From contig NC_092346.1 of the NCBI RefSeq assembly GCF_963676685.1, forward strand, positions 77,329,821 through 77,393,820: a stretch of 64,000 nucleotides of DNA. The letters are read 5' to 3'. This DNA comes from Mytilus edulis. Its lineage: Eukaryota > Mollusca > Bivalvia > Mytilida > Mytilidae. The position numbers and the translations under genes are program-made. The notes under the pieces were generated by a model. The model ran no database searches. It was given only the letters and a program-made list of their open reading frames with translations, and was not told the origin of the DNA. Below, in pieces: positions 1-11,747 of this stretch; within the stretch, counting starts at the first letter, position 1, and the number at the start of each line of letters is the position of its first letter.

Positions 1-235
1 AGTACTGTTGAACTTTTGCTTAAAAAGCATATTGCAGCCCAAAAATATTTTTGGAATCCTATCAGATAACTTGCAATAAATTAAGTGATTGACAGTAGTT
101 TAGGGCACAATCACCTGAGAACCGTGTGTATGATGCAACAGAAACAAATTAAGTGATAAAATTTGCTTGAGGCTGAATATAAACTTTCTTGAGAAGTGAG
201 TGTTGCAACCCTTGACATACAAAAACTTGGGATTC

Positions 236-605
236 ATTTATACCTACTGTTTGTTTATTCTTGTATCAGTAAATTGAATAATTGTTAGGTGTACATGTGT
301 GTATAATTAGACATTGACCTTGATTTCATGGTTCATTGGTCAATATTAAGTTTTTGTATTTTGGTCTGTTTTTTTTTCACTTTCCTTAATAAGAAATAAG
401 TATTTGGTAAATTGAATACTTGTAAGGTGTACATACTACATGTCTGTCTGACAGGATTTAATTGAGACCTTGACTTCATTGCCACCTATATTTGAAATTG
501 TTCAGTTTATGTTATGCTATGAGTAAAATCCCTAATATGCTCAAGATTTTCACCATTAAATCAATGGTAAGTAAAGCAGGTGAAACATTTCTTGTTTTTA
601 AATAA
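236..605 (+). repeat. Truncated copy of the 1.1-kb mytilid-type long repeat (copy 1 of 5)
   Basis: Only the 3' part of the family is present: two internal units carrying the GTACATGT, ACCTTGA..TTCATGG and TTTTGGTCTG landmarks, then the end block ATCAATGGTAAGTAAAGCAGG. Same orientation as the fuller copies near 9.3, 19.3, 53.4 and 62.6 kb. It lies in a COMMD2 intron. Confidence 0.7.
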
Positions 606-654
606 GATTGAACAGAAATTTGTAAATGTAATTTAAGAAATTAATTCAACTCTT

Positions 655-955
655 TTTTATGCCCCACCTACAATATAGTAGAGGGGCGTTATGTTTTCTG
701 GTCTATGTGTCCGTTTGTCTGTCTGTTCATTTGTTCATTCATTCATCCATCTTTCTGTTCTGCTTCAGATTAAAGTTTTTGGTCAAGGTATTTTTTGAAG
801 AAGTTGAATTCCAATCAACTTGAAACTCAGTACACATGTTCCCTATGATATGATCTTTTAATTTAATGCCAAATTAGATTTTTGATACTAATTTCACAGT
901 CCACTGACCTAAGAAATGATAGTTCTATGGACACATTCTTGTTTATGTGAAGAAT
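655..955 (+). repeat. Interspersed repeat fragment (GCCCCACCTACAATATAGTAG type)
   Basis: It starts with a T-run and ATGCCCCACCTACAAT, then a TCTGTCTGT-rich stretch and the phrase CAACTTGAAACTCAGTACACATG. A related phrase recurs near 36,970-37,060 and again, weakly, near 37,140 and 54,540, so this is an interspersed family. No coding capacity is visible. Confidence 0.55.
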
Positions 956-1130
956 TGAATTATCAAACTTTTGTTGATCAAAGGGAGATAACTCCAAGTC
1001 AAATTTATAGTTTGCCAATATATACAATTTATTGATTTATTTTCTGGATTTCTATTTTAACTGAAGAATCTATCTATTAATTATATGCACAATTCTATCG
1101 GTCCAAAACTTTCCAACTTTTTAATTTCAG

Positions 1131-1304
1131 CTAAATGAGATAGATTTCCAGGATTCTATCTTGACATTAGGATTTTCAGAAGAGATGAGACAGACATTGT
1201 TACAATTATATCTACAGAATAGAAAAGAAATTAGGACAATATTATCAGAGATGTCTATGGATCTACCACATTATCATAACTTAGAATGGAGGTTTGATGT
1301 TCAG
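1131..1304 (+). CDS. COMMD2: COMMD2 penultimate coding exon
   Basis: The acceptor follows a pyrimidine-rich tract ending ttaatttcag at 1130 and the donor is CAG|gtcagt after 1304. The exon is 58 codons, phase 0 in and phase 0 out. It encodes the start of the COMM domain, including the conserved NRKEIRTILSE and NLEW motifs. Confidence 0.93.
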
Positions 1305-3102
1305 GTCAGTATATAGATATTCATTGTAGCCTTTAAACAATATAAAATACATTTATACAAACAAGTTTGCCCGACAAGCACAAAAAAGCTGTTTGCACAC
1401 AATACCACCCTGACAATGTTTTAAATTAGAGAATTTGTAGTGACCAAATTCACATACTCATGCCTACAATATAAAGCTTTATATATACCTATTTTTTCTG
1501 GTTTTTTTTTTTGTCTGAACTTTTTTCTTCCAAGAGTCTATGTTGAAGGTTTAGTTTTCAGACTTCAGGCCAGTTCCTAAGTTGCTATTAGTAATATGTC
1601 AACTTTGTTCAATGTATAATAGAGTTGACAGGCTGGAGATCCTGATTTTTTTTACATAAATGTCAAATAATCAACATTCAGTTTTCTATGCAGTTTCTCA
1701 GTTATTTTAATAATTATGTTCTTTAAATTTGTTCAGTGTGTACATATTGTTATGGTCCAATGATTAACTTTGAGTTTGTGTGTTTTGTTCAGAATCTCAA
1801 TTGCTTAAAAATGTTATTTGGACATTTTGAGTGCAGAATCATGAATCTTGGTTTATAAAGATTTTTCTATACAAAATTACAACCACATTGATCAGGTCCA
1901 CTCTTTATCACTACTTTTGAGCACCACATTCTACAAATCCTAAAGTTCTAATATTATGTGTATCACTGTATGTGTATAACAATACTTGTTAAAAAAAAAC
2001 ACAAATTATTTTCTAAAAACATGTATGATTTTATTGTTGAAGTAATATTCAAAATTGAAGTTATCTTTCTTTGACAGTATTTGTAGTTGAACCTTCCAAT
2101 TCTTTTAATATAGTTTTTACTTCCCACTGCAAAATGCATGCAATCTTTACACTTCAGTTCTCATAAACACTTTACTTACAAGTGAGGGTTATTGAGTCAA
2201 ACCTGCAACATTACATTTTTACTATGAAAGCAACAATTGCAGGTATAACCCTTCACACATTTTATTTAGCTGTAGTGAGCTCTGGTTCATTCAATTTGAT
2301 GTAATACATTTACAAACATATCAACTCTGATCTTGTGCAGACTAAAATATTATCTGTTAAGATATTTCCACTGTGTAGATCACAATTGTATCACAGTCTT
2401 GTAACAAAATGTTGTCCTGAATTAAGTATACTGGGTAAGACTCCACTTAAAAAAACATTCCATGATCAGTGCTTCTAATGCATTTAATGAGTATTGCCAA
2501 ACAGTAATTGATTCACCAGCAGTGTTGAAAATCTATTACACAGTACAATTCAACTTTATGAAGTTCCATACCAAAAATAAAATCATTCCTTAATACAGAT
2601 GTTTAGAAATATGTGACAAAATTAAGAGACCTAGGAATTGATGGATAAACAGACAGATTCATGAAGGGGAATAGAGGAAGTATGTCTCAATCTGCCATGA
2701 AGCAACATTTATGGTTAACCCAGACTTTTTACCAGTTCCACTTCAAACTTTGTCTAGTTTAGGGGCCTGTGGGCCTCCCCTTTATCAAAATCCTGGATCT
2801 ACATCTGAATTGCACGATACCACTTTCCAATATTTGTTTTGATGCTTGGACTTTACCACCCACTATATGAGCCAAAATGTTATTTTTAGAACTTTTCATT
2901 TCAGCTCGGCAGTAGATCTTTGAGAAGACAGACAACACCAACAGTTTTATTTAAACTTCACACAGAAGAATCAGGACTTAGAGAAACAACTGTTTTACAA
3001 ACAGATCCTGTAAATTTAGTGCATATGACAAAAGTTTTAGATGAAGCTTTACAAGAAATTAAATCATCTTACTGCCGAAGAATTCTTAGAAACATAAAAT
3101 GA
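1131..3102 (+). CDS. COMMD2: COMM domain-containing protein 2, C-terminal two exons (partial gene)
   Basis: Two coding exons, 1131-1304 and 2905-3102, join in phase 0 to give 123 residues ending at TGA 3100-3102. COMMD proteins form the heteromeric Commander complex (with CCDC22/CCDC93 and retriever), which acts in endosomal recycling and modulates NF-kB. The translated text follows vertebrate COMMD2 almost residue by residue: an LGFSEE stretch, the NRKEIRTILSE block, the YHNLEWR..DVQ block at the exon junction, SRSLR just after it, and the CRR..RNIK C terminus. This is most of the COMM domain. The family length is about 199 residues, so roughly 75 N-terminal residues are encoded by exons left of the window; I found no further COMMD2 exon in 1-1130. 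The gene ends about 3.8 kb from SMCO4 in tail-to-tail orientation. Identification is very secure; the partial state is simply the window edge. Confidence 0.95.
1305..2904 (+). other. COMMD2 last intron, no feature seen
   Basis: 1.6 kb of AT-rich intron. I see no exon, RNA gene or clear repeat boundary. Confidence 0.7.
2905..3102 (+). CDS. COMMD2: COMMD2 last coding exon
   Basis: The acceptor is tttcag before 2905 and the stop is TGA at 3100-3102. The exon encodes 65 residues, including the VLQTDP motif and the basic C terminus RRILRNIK, both typical of COMMD2. The ATG at 2920 is internal and not a start. Confidence 0.94.
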   Translation, partial: LGSRSLRRQTTPTVLFKLHTEESGLRETTVLQTDPVNLVHMTKVLDEALQEIKSSYCRRILRNIK

Positions 3103-3317
3103 TGGATTACTTAAAGCAAAAATTACTTTTCCGTAGGTATAAAAAAAACATGAACCACAAACAGAATGTGCAATATAAGGATTCAGTTAGCACTTTTATT
3201 TCAGAGTAATTTTTCCATTTCATAACAAAAAGGAAATTTCTATTGAAATTGATATTCTGAAACAAAATTAAAGTTACTAGTAAAAGATTTAGATTGTTTT
3301 TTATTTTTATTTTTTCT

Positions 3318-3323
3318 AATAAA
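3318..3323 (+). terminator. Candidate COMMD2 polyadenylation signal
   Basis: AATAAA lies 216 bp after the COMMD2 stop and is followed by a T-rich stretch. It would give a compact 3' UTR of about 240 bp. Inferred from sequence only. Confidence 0.5.
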
Positions 3324-5640
3324 AAAAGACATTTCATTAAATTTTATGTTGTTATTTTATTTGATGTACCTGAGACATGAACTAGTTGAATATGTTTTAT
3401 TCATTTAGTTATAACTAAGATTGTAATGGCTTCAACACAGTGTAAATACCTTGGGTCATCTGCAGCAGTACTATTATTTTACACAGTATGCCATGCATAA
3501 ATAGAGTACAAGACACTACATAGGTTTAGACTTGAGATGATTTTCATATATTTGTAAGAAATTACCTTAAGATATAGTTATGGTGATGGTTGCAAAAAAT
3601 GTTCAGTGTCTGATGCTGCAATTAGGCTAGATATCATCAAAGTCTTAAAGAGGCATACAGGTTCAACTAAGAAGTGCTTTCTTAACATCAATTAAATGTG
3701 TCCTGATGTACAGTATCTTTTGTTATTCCATTGATTGAAATTAAAAGGGGGAAGAAGAAAAATTTAGTCTAGAAATATGTTTGTATCTGTCCCAAGTCGG
3801 GCCTTTACAGTGTTTGTCTTTCCAGCTCACCTGGCTAGAATATTTTTACCTATTGATCTTTAAAACTATATTATAGATTGACAGACTTCATATAGCAAAA
3901 CTTATCAGCAAAACAATATCTATAATCTATACAACCGCCAAAAATTGTCAATCAATTCTTTATTGAAGCCCCTTTTAATGAAGATTATTACCATTATTTT
4001 TGCAAAATTGCCTATTATTTTGATAACTATAAAGGATTAAAAGAAATTTTAAATGGCACCATAAGCAAATTTGATTAGCAAGACAAGATCATCAAACACA
4101 ACATGACTGAACTGGTCAGTCAACTCCTTATACAATGTATGATTGCATTTTTCTCCATTTACCTTGACTTTAAATAGCAAAAATGTTCAGCAAGACAGGT
4201 TCTGTACCTATATCAGCTAAAATGAAATTGTATCATACCCATAGCCCTTGAAACCAATAAGCACTGTTGAAGTCAACATTCTGTTCAAATTGTGACTGTT
4301 AAAGTCGAGTTCATGAGTCCAAATAATCCCCCCTTGGAAATTCCTGGCTACGGGCCTGTGTATGATGGTTCATCTTAAATGTTTGTCTCTGATAAATTGA
4401 TTTACAATTTTATTTTAAACTCTAAAGTCAATTTATGCATATAATTAGCATAATAAGAACATTTCTATGTGCTAAATCTTTTGAATATGTGAAAATAGAT
4501 GTTGCATTACCATAAACTTGTGGTTACATTTTCTCCTGAATATTTAAGACTAATTGATCTCATTAAGATCTGTTTCATGACAAGAGTTAGATAAACTGAT
4601 TTCCTTAGTTGGCTATATAAGCATTGTCATGATTTAATGTGTTGTTCTCTTCTCAGATGTTGAATCTTAAAATTTTAAAGGTCCTTGTATGCAATATGTC
4701 AAATGATAATCAGAAATGCTAAAATGACTTATTACTAGAAAAGCTGTTGAAAGTTTTACTGGAGAGAACTATATTGAATATAATTGTAAGTTTGGACCCA
4801 ACAAGGAAACATCTGTTGATATTTGGTTTTAACAAATCTGTGGATTTGATAGTTTCTTTGTAATTCATTCACATCATAATAAGACAATTTGAAGTTGTCT
4901 CATTGACACCAAACTTATATGATCAGATATTCAAGTCAGTAATAATTATGAGCAACCAAGTAATGGAAATAACTCACTAAGTAGTAGTACATGTTTAGCT
5001 CAAATGGTAAATAAAAAACACCCACTACATTTACACCAATTTTTAGGCATTGAGTGCATTCTAAACCTCATAAAACTAGAAAGAAAAATTGGGTAATTGA
5101 AATGTAGCTTGTCTATATGGAACCTAAGGAAGCACTCCACAGTTCGGTGTGAGGGTTTTGCATTTTAACCTGGTTGGATTTTTCAAATATGAAAGTTAGT
5201 GTGTAGATACTCATTTTTGAATAACTGAAGATTGATATAGCCTACAAAGTCGGTTTGTCGTACAAACTATGGGATTCAATTTTTTTAAATAAGGTGAAAG
5301 ACACCTAATTTTTATTTCATCATTTGATAGATTAATGTCAATAGTTTCAGAAAAAGGATTTAAATGAGACATTTTATACCTCTTTTTCTTTTGTCATGAC
5401 AGAATACTGCCATGGATTCACAGAAAGCAAGCAAGTGTCAGAAATCTGTTTTCTAATATCTATGCACATAGTTCAAACTGCACAAGACAATTTGTAAAAA
5501 TTAAAAGCAAACATCACTTCAGGTGCTAACATAGTGTAAAATTTTCAGACTATAAATGTATCAGTTACACTACAGCAAAATATACTGACATGGATGAGCA
5601 AACGGACATATGTATACCATAATACAATTTGTCTTCCCAA
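3324..5640. other. Intergenic stretch with diffuse old repeats
   Basis: About 2.3 kb between COMMD2 and the SMCO4 3' flank. Segment 3,870-4,220 carries degenerate ~170-bp subunits with the phrase AGCAAGACAAGATC, also present near 21.45 and 21.95 kb. I see no gene or RNA here. Confidence 0.5.
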
Positions 5641-5644
5641 GGCG

Positions 5645-6059
5645 TAAGGATGTACCTGGTGAGGTAAGGTAAAAATTTAAGAAATTAAGAAATTAAAATT
5701 GATACTATAAGCTGGTAGAGCATCAATTAAGGATAAAGATAAGCTAAAAATATTGATAGGTCATGGACCTCCTTTTCGAGATATTTGAGATTTAAAATAT
5801 GGCGGGAAAAGGCTGACTCAGACTTATACCCTATATTTGCATTGGTATTATTTGGGTCTCAAAACCAAAGAATGAAAATCAAGAATCTTCTAAAATTTTG
5901 GTAAATGACCTCTCATGGACTATTAAGTCTTATATGAAAAAATAAATGGGTGTTATGGGGTAAAATATTTAACATTGTATTGTATGGAAAAACACCAAGG
6001 AGTCTGAACATTTGACACAAATTCCAAAACCTCACCTAAGTACAATCAGTACATCCTTA
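5645..6059. mobile_element. MITE-like element with TAAGGATGTAC termini
   Basis: The left end begins TAAGGATGTACCTGGTGAGG and the right end is its approximate reverse complement: GTACATCCTTA at 6049-6059, preceded by CCTCACCTAAG. The total is 415 bp with no ORF. The superfamily cannot be assigned, and a target duplication is not clear. Confidence 0.55.
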
Positions 6060-6933
6060 AATACCTACCAACTGTCATTGTGGGGGATTTCCTCTATGAT
6101 GGATCCCAAATGGAAATTTTGAAATAACAATTTTGTCCATAATTTAAAACAGAACAATCAATATACCAAGGCTATAGTACATTGTATTGTAAAAGTATGA
6201 AGAAGCAAATAAAAAGCAATATCTAAAATAAATTTGGAGGCCCCTTTAAAGGTTTTGTAGGACTTGCATATAAAAAAAAACACAAAAACATTTTGAAATG
6301 CTGGCAGGTATGGGCTTTGGATTTCTAAATCACATGCTTTCAAAATATGCATCTAAACAATAGTCTGAATAACAAATACTAGCAGTTCTGATACATTGCT
6401 TTAGAAGGATGTGTAATAAAGTAGGTTAAATGCATTGAAAACAATCTCCATTCAATAAGATAATCTTGTCAAGGGTTACTTTCAATGTATTTTTTATATA
6501 ACTGCAATCCTTAATTGGTTCATATTGAACAAAGTTTTAAGTTGGGAATCACTATTTACAAAAACATATCACCACAAGAATGGAAAAATAAATTTAAAGT
6601 AAAGTGATTTATACACATGTATTAACAAAATTTTAACACAACTGCAATGTCAATAAAAAGAATAAGAAAATATCAATAGACAAATTTTTAATCCAACATT
6701 TATCACTAAAATATAAAAAAAAACTGCCACATTTTTAAAAACTGGAAAATGTAAAAAAAAATCACCAGATAAATATCAACAATAAATATGATCTATTATG
6801 CTTAAAATACATAAATTAACTCCACTGTTATGACAATGATAATGACTCATCCCTATATGAGAACATGAAATCTTGAGTATATAAAGATATTAACAGAGAT
6901 TATCTCCCCTTGACCATAAAACAAGAGTTAAAA

Positions 6934-7101
6934 TCAGAGAGCTTTTGTGCTCAACAGAACATAGGCTATAATAATAACAGATATAGTCAGAATCACTGGT
7001 AAGACAACTGTCCATACTTTGTCCTTATTTTTTAAATTGTCTGCTTTTCTTTCTCTCTTTTCTTTTTTTGTTTCCTTCACTTTTCCTTTCAGCTGTCTCA
7101 T
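6934..7101 (-). CDS. SMCO4: Single-pass membrane and coiled-coil domain-containing protein 4
   Basis: Complete 55-residue protein on the minus strand, stop at 6934-6936. It starts MRQLKGK, identical to the start of vertebrate SMCO4 (about 59 aa). A highly charged Lys/Glu/Arg stretch (residues 5-28) resembles the short coiled coil. One hydrophobic helix follows at about residues 31-50, beginning TVVLP, the motif that opens the membrane segment in vertebrates. There is no signal peptide, and the topology is probably tail-anchored-like. The ATG is chosen because homology starts there and because a splice acceptor (T-run then CAG) lies 19 nt upstream at 7120/7121, so the upstream codons are intron. 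The molecular role of SMCO4 is not established. Its neighbour across the 7.9-kb promoter is CEP295, as in human. Confidence 0.9.
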   Translation of the reverse strand: MRQLKGKVKETKKEKRERKADNLKNKDKVWTVVLPVILTISVIIIAYVLLSTKAL

Positions 7102-7120
7102 CCTGAAGTTCTCTTTAAAT
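7102..7120 (-). other. SMCO4: SMCO4 5' UTR at the start of the coding exon
   Basis: The minus-strand acceptor, T-run followed by CAG, ends at 7121, so 19 nt of leader precede the ATG. A non-coding first exon must therefore lie further right. The donor AAAG|GTAAAA on the minus strand at 7764/7763 is a good candidate for its end. Confidence 0.6.
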
Positions 7121-7221
7121 CTGAAAAAAAAATTTAAATATAAAATAAGTTTCATTGCTTTCAACTTCTTCAACTTTTTTTAATGGAGTTGCATATTTAA
7201 AATTAAGGGTTTGTTTGTACA

Positions 7222-7317
7222 ATATATTACGGTGGCATGTAAGTAACATCAACTTGTCAAGATACTGATAGCAAGATAATTTATTCATTATTAAGTCGAC
7301 ATGCCACCATAATATAT
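7222..7317. repeat. Short inverted repeat in the SMCO4 5' intron
   Basis: Arms 7222-7240 and 7299-7317 are 19 bp with one mismatch (ATATATTACGGTGGCATGT type) around a 58-bp spacer. It may be a tiny MITE remnant or a hairpin. No function is assigned. Confidence 0.55.
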
Positions 7318-7519
7318 CATAAAGATGCATATGATTTCCCTGCAAACTGTTTTACCTGATTACCTGAAAATACAAGGTTAAACAAACATGCAAAATCCTA
7401 TTGTTAACTTGAAAATTAGAAATTACCTTTAATGGCTTTAAGGGCACTGCCTCACTTTAGTAGTTTATACCAATAATTTACCAGAAAAAAGAGATATTTT
7501 ATTTTTTCATATTTTATTT

Positions 7520-7645
7520 TTTTCTCCAACTTTTTCTCCTTTCTCCCAGCCTTCCTCTCCTTTCTCCTACCCCATTCTCCTTTCTCCCACCCCCTTTCTC
7601 CTAAACCCTGTCTCCCTGTCTCCCTTACCCCTGTCCTCCCCCTCA
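7520..7645. repeat. Polypyrimidine tract (CTCCTTTCTCC-rich)
   Basis: About 125 bp of nearly pure C/T on the plus strand, built from imperfect CTCCTTTCTCC units. It lies in the SMCO4 5' intron. Such tracts can form triplex (H-DNA) structures; that is general knowledge and not shown here. Confidence 0.65.
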
Positions 7646-7794
7646 TAAGCCTCTTATTGTCATTTATTTTGAATTAATATCAAACAGATAGATTTCTCCC
7701 TTCAATAAAATCGTAAGATACAGTTGTTTTTTCTGATCATATACTATATGCACAATGTTTTACCTTTCTGTACGATATTAAATAACAAAATCCA

Positions 7795-7970
7795 AATATT
7801 TTGTATGTCACGTCAGCAAGCTGTCTGCTACAAACAGAGCGGAAGTGCAGTTGTCATCTTTGGATCTGGGTCATGAAAACGTACGCAACCGGAAGCAGCA
7901 AGTTCAAACTTTTTTGTTTATGTCTGAACCTGTCATTTCTTAAGCGGTTTGTCATTTCTTAAGATAAAGA
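7795..7970. promoter_or_regulatory. Probable bidirectional SMCO4/CEP295 promoter
   Basis: A small cluster of CpG-containing motifs in CpG-poor surroundings: a CRE-like TCACGTCA (7808-7815), ETS-type GCGGAAGTG (7839-7847) and ACCGGAAGC (7888-7896), and a CGTACGC between them. No TATA box is evident. SMCO4 is transcribed left from here. CEP295 needs a non-coding first exon because its ATG lies 8 nt after a splice acceptor. A usable plus-strand donor AAAG|GTATGC sits at 8229/8230. A 14-bp direct repeat, TGTCATTTCTTAAG, occurs near 7932 and 7950. The assignment is an inference from motif density and gene orientation. Confidence 0.5.
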
Positions 7971-8229
7971 TGGCATAAAGAATGATGCAAACGAGAGGAA
8001 AATAAAGATATAGACATGTGAGTTGTACAGTAAATCCGTGGATACACATATATCCACTCAATTTTTGGATTTTTTAACATAACCCCTCGTTTCCATTGTA
8101 AACAATGTCCTAAAAGATTGAACCAATTTAATAAAATCAATGATTGATAAGACAAAACAATAACTAATCATTGGCCCATGAAAACAATTCGACGAATAAC
8201 ATTGCCTGTTTTACAAACCAAACGAAAAG

Positions 8230-9060
8230 GTATGCATGTATTCCATTGTTTGTCATTTACCAAAGTCATAAAGTAAACCACTGATTGAACTTGGTTAGTT
8301 TGTATTAAATTACCTGGATATTGGAGTTAAGCAGTATTGTAACTGTCAGAGCCTTTATCAAAATCAAATAAGTTACAAACACTGCATAAGGATTTGTTAA
8401 AATTTGTGATGTTACATGTTTTAGGGATTTACTTAAAACCTTATGTGACATAATCTTATGTCCTATTTTGGAATAAAGGAGATAAGCTGGTACCTGCATT
8501 TAAGTTGTGCCATTTAAAGTGTGTTTCTACTATGTTTTAAATATGGAGACACCGTTTTGTAAAAGGTTTGCCAAAAATCACTGGATTGCAGGATTTATTG
8601 AATCAAGCAGCTTAAAACATGATGGACCAGAGCATTGTAAGTTTTAATCAAATGCAACATGATTGGTGTACAATGTACATGCAGAGGCTGTAGAAATCGT
8701 TTTCAGATCATATTTAGACATGCTCTCAAAGGATTGGGAAAAGCAGCATTTCAATAACAAAAAAAATTGAATGAAAGTTTCAATAGTTTTATTTATGAAA
8801 AAGATATCCATGACTGTTGATAGATAACACATATTTATATGCTTGCATTGCATGGTCCTGATTTTATATTATCAAGAAATCTTTTTTGTGTGTGGTTATT
8901 TGCACTTCTACATTGTTCTAGATAAAGTAGAATTTCCAATATATATTACATTCTTAATACTATATTTTGTTCTACAAATATTGCTATTTAAGTTGAAAAT
9001 AATTTTTTTTATATTTTTAAAAAGAAAAATTGCAATTTGCTGATATCTAAGATTAGCATC
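8230..9060. other. Intron-like AT-rich stretch, no feature seen
   Basis: This would be the start of CEP295 intron 1 if the first exon ends near 8229. I see no gene, RNA or bounded repeat. Confidence 0.5.
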
Positions 9061-9074
9061 TGTCTAAAATTTTT

Positions 9075-9165
9075 GCAAGGAGAGGAAGAAGAAGAAAATA
9101 TTTTATTTCCAATTATGGGCCCCAATTCCCCCAAAGGGCGTAAACAGCAATATTAAACATCAATA
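9075..9165 (-). mobile_element. 3' tail of a non-LTR retrotransposon (minus orientation)
   Basis: Read on the minus strand it has GGGCCCATAATTGGAAATAAAATA followed by TTTTCTTCTTCTTCC. This matches the plan of the plus-strand tail at 11,570-11,635 (GGGCCCTTGATTGGAATAAT, then ATTCTT repeats). No coding region remains. Confidence 0.4.
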
Positions 9166-9267
9166 GTTTTCATAATACAATACAAACAATGATATAAAAA
9201 AAAGATTAATGACAACTATTTAAGTTCTCAAAGAATATGTAGATAAAGAATCTATAATATGTGGGTT

Positions 9268-10335
9268 TTTTGCAACTTTTGTTGCAGAAAGCTCACATAG
9301 GGATAGTGATCCTAAGGCGGTGGCAGTGTTAGCTAACTTCTTAAAAGGTTTATATTTTAGAAGGTGAAAGACCTGGATGCTTCATACTTTGTATATAGAT
9401 GCCTCATGTTACGAAGTTGTCCAATGTCTTTGACCTCATTTTCATGGTTCAGTGACCACTTGAAAAAAAGTTCAGATTTTTTTTAATGTTAAATTCTCTC
9501 TTACTGTAAGTAATAGGATCACTATATTTAGTATGTGCGTACCTTGCAAGGTCCTCATGCCCTTTAGACAGTTTCACTTGACCTCGACCTCATTTCATGG
9601 ATCAGTGAACAAGGTTAAGTTTTGGTGGTCAAGTCCATATCTCAGATTCTATAAGTAATAGGGCTAGTATATTTGGTGTATGGAAGGACTGGAAGGTGTA
9701 CATGTCCAACTGGCAGGTGTCATCTGACCTTTACCTCATTTTCATGGTTCAGTGGTTATAGTTAAGTTTTTGTGTTTTGGTCTGTTTTTCTCATACTTTA
9801 TGCAATAGGTTTACTATATTTGTTGTATGGAATGATTGTAAGGTGTACATGTCTAGCGGGCAGATGTCATCTGACCTTGACCTCATTTTCATGGTTCAGT
9901 GGTCATAGTTAAATTTTTGAGTTTTGGTCTTTTTATCTAATACTATATGTCATAGGTCAACTATATTTGGTGCATGGAAATATTTTATGATCTATATGTC
10001 AGTCGTGCAGGTTTTATTTGACCTTGACCTGGTTTTCACGGTTCATTGTTCAGTGTTAAGTTTTTTGTTTTGGTCTATTTTCTTAAACTATAAGCAATAG
10101 GTCAGCTATATTTGTTGTATGGAAGCATTGTTACCTGTACATGTCTGCCTGGTATATGGTTCATCTGACCTTGACCTAATTTTCATGGTTCATTGATCAA
10201 TGTTTAGTTTTCTTGGTTAATGTTATGTTTATGTGACAGTCGTAATAAAAAAGCTTTATATTTAGGACTATCAACATAATATCAATGATAAGTAAAGAAG
10301 GCGAGACATTTCAATGTGTGCATTCTTGTTTTTAT
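9268..10335 (+). repeat. 1.1-kb long repeat, copy 2 of 5
   Basis: The 5' end is a small hairpin (TGCAAC..GTTGCA), then AGAAAGCTC and GGATAGTGATCC. The body has about six degenerate ~150-bp units, each carrying TTGACCTCATTTTCATGG and TATATTTGGTGTATGGAA. The end block is GACTATCAACATAATATC, then CATTTCA and TGTGTGCATTCTTGTT. It is non-coding. Confidence 0.75.
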
Positions 10336-10615
10336 CTCCATTACCCCCCAAAGGGCCCCATGTGAGCTTATGCCATCATTTGGTGTCGTCTGTTATTGTA
10401 AACTATTTAAAAAATCTTCTCTGAAACTACTGGGCCAAATACCTTCAAACTTTAACTAATTGTTCCTTAGGGTATATAGTTTATAAAATGTATCCAAAGT
10501 TTTGATTAATAAAAAAACCATGGCCACCATGGCTAAAAATAGAATATAGGGGTCAAATGCAGTTTTTGGCTTATATCTCAAAAACTAAAGCTTTTAGAGC
10601 AAATTTGACAAGGGG
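10336..10615 (+). repeat. Interspersed repeat fragment (ATGTGAGCTTATGCCATCA type)
   Basis: Contains ATGTGAGCTTATGCCATCA, CTGGGCCAAATACCTTC and CCATGGCCACCATGGC, which I associate with a dispersed mytilid family. It abuts copy 2 of the long repeat. No ORF. Confidence 0.4.
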
Positions 10616-11394
10616 AAAGGAAGTACACCATTAATTCATTGTCCATTTGCTTTCTACTTTAAATTCCTCCATTTCAAGCAGGCACACCTCTTTCATTTTA
10701 AGTTCAAATAAAGTGGCAATCATTGCATGTCAAAGCAACACTTTATGGTATCTTGTACTGAAAAAATCAACATTCCTTTAATGGCATATAAGAAAAAACT
10801 GGTTCACAGAACTTTGTAGGTACCAAAACAGGTACTTCAGATCTGACAAACAGACAAAATGTACCCTCTTTTTAAAATTTGGTGCAGTTTTTTAATAGTC
10901 AAAATTTTATGTCCAAAAGTGTTCTACAATGATCACCAGTCGTTCAGCTTTCATTTGATGCCAAAAATACCTAATAATCCTATATATATTTTAAAAGTTA
11001 CACTCATGCGTAGAAACTATTTTGTGTTAAATATGTACTAATTTCTAGTATGTGCTTTCTGGCCGTGCCCGAATTAGTGGTGTTGTACACCTAAAATTGT
11101 TCAATTGGTGACGATCTAACAGCCGTGAAATTTTCAGATGAATCGAACAACCCATTGTTGGGTTGCTGCCACTAAATTGGTAGTTTTAAGTAAATTTTGC
11201 ATTTTTTTGTTATTACCTTGAATATAATTACAGTAACAAAAGATTCAAACCTTAATTACCTTTAGAAGGTTCTTTATTGTATTTTGTGCTGTAACCAGCT
11301 GGCTGTAACACCAACTTAATTTAATATCTGGTTAGGAGGAGGGTTGAGAATTCACTTTCTTAATTATCAAACCCTGCTTCATTCTTTAAATGTC

Positions 11395-11640
11395 TATGTC
11401 AAGTCAGGAGCCTGTTGTTCAGTTGTTGTTGTTGGTTCAAGACTGTCATATAATATACATAAAAATAACATCTGTCTGAACTTTTTTTTAATGTTTCATT
11501 TTAGTTTATAACAAATGTTTTTCTGTTACAAATCATGATGTAATGTGTTATGTGTACATGTTATGCTGCCCATCTAGGGCCCTTGATTGGAATAATAAAA
11601 ATATTCTTATTCTTTATTCTTATTATACATTTTTATGTAT
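11395..11640 (+). mobile_element. 3' end of a non-LTR retrotransposon with ATTCTT tail
   Basis: The segment ends GCCCATCTAGGGCCC, TTGATTGGAATAATAAA, then repeated ATTCTT/TATTC units (11,605-11,630). A simple-repeat tail after a conserved 3' UTR is the usual end of some LINE clades. The coding part is missing (5' truncation). Confidence 0.45.
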
Positions 11641-11747
11641 TCGTCAATATTGTATAAATAATGCTATTATAGTTTTCTCGTTTGAATTGTTTCACATATC
11701 CAGGCTTTTTATGGCTTACTAAATAACGTATAGGTGTTTTCCTTGTT

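Noticed and set aside
7115..7345. Minus-strand ORF overlapping the SMCO4 exon start
   Set aside because: It is intronic: the SMCO4 acceptor is at 7120/7121, and homology begins only at the ATG at 7101.
7452..7646. 64-codon basic minus-strand ORF
   Set aside because: It is the translation of the polypyrimidine tract; low complexity, located in the SMCO4 5' intron.
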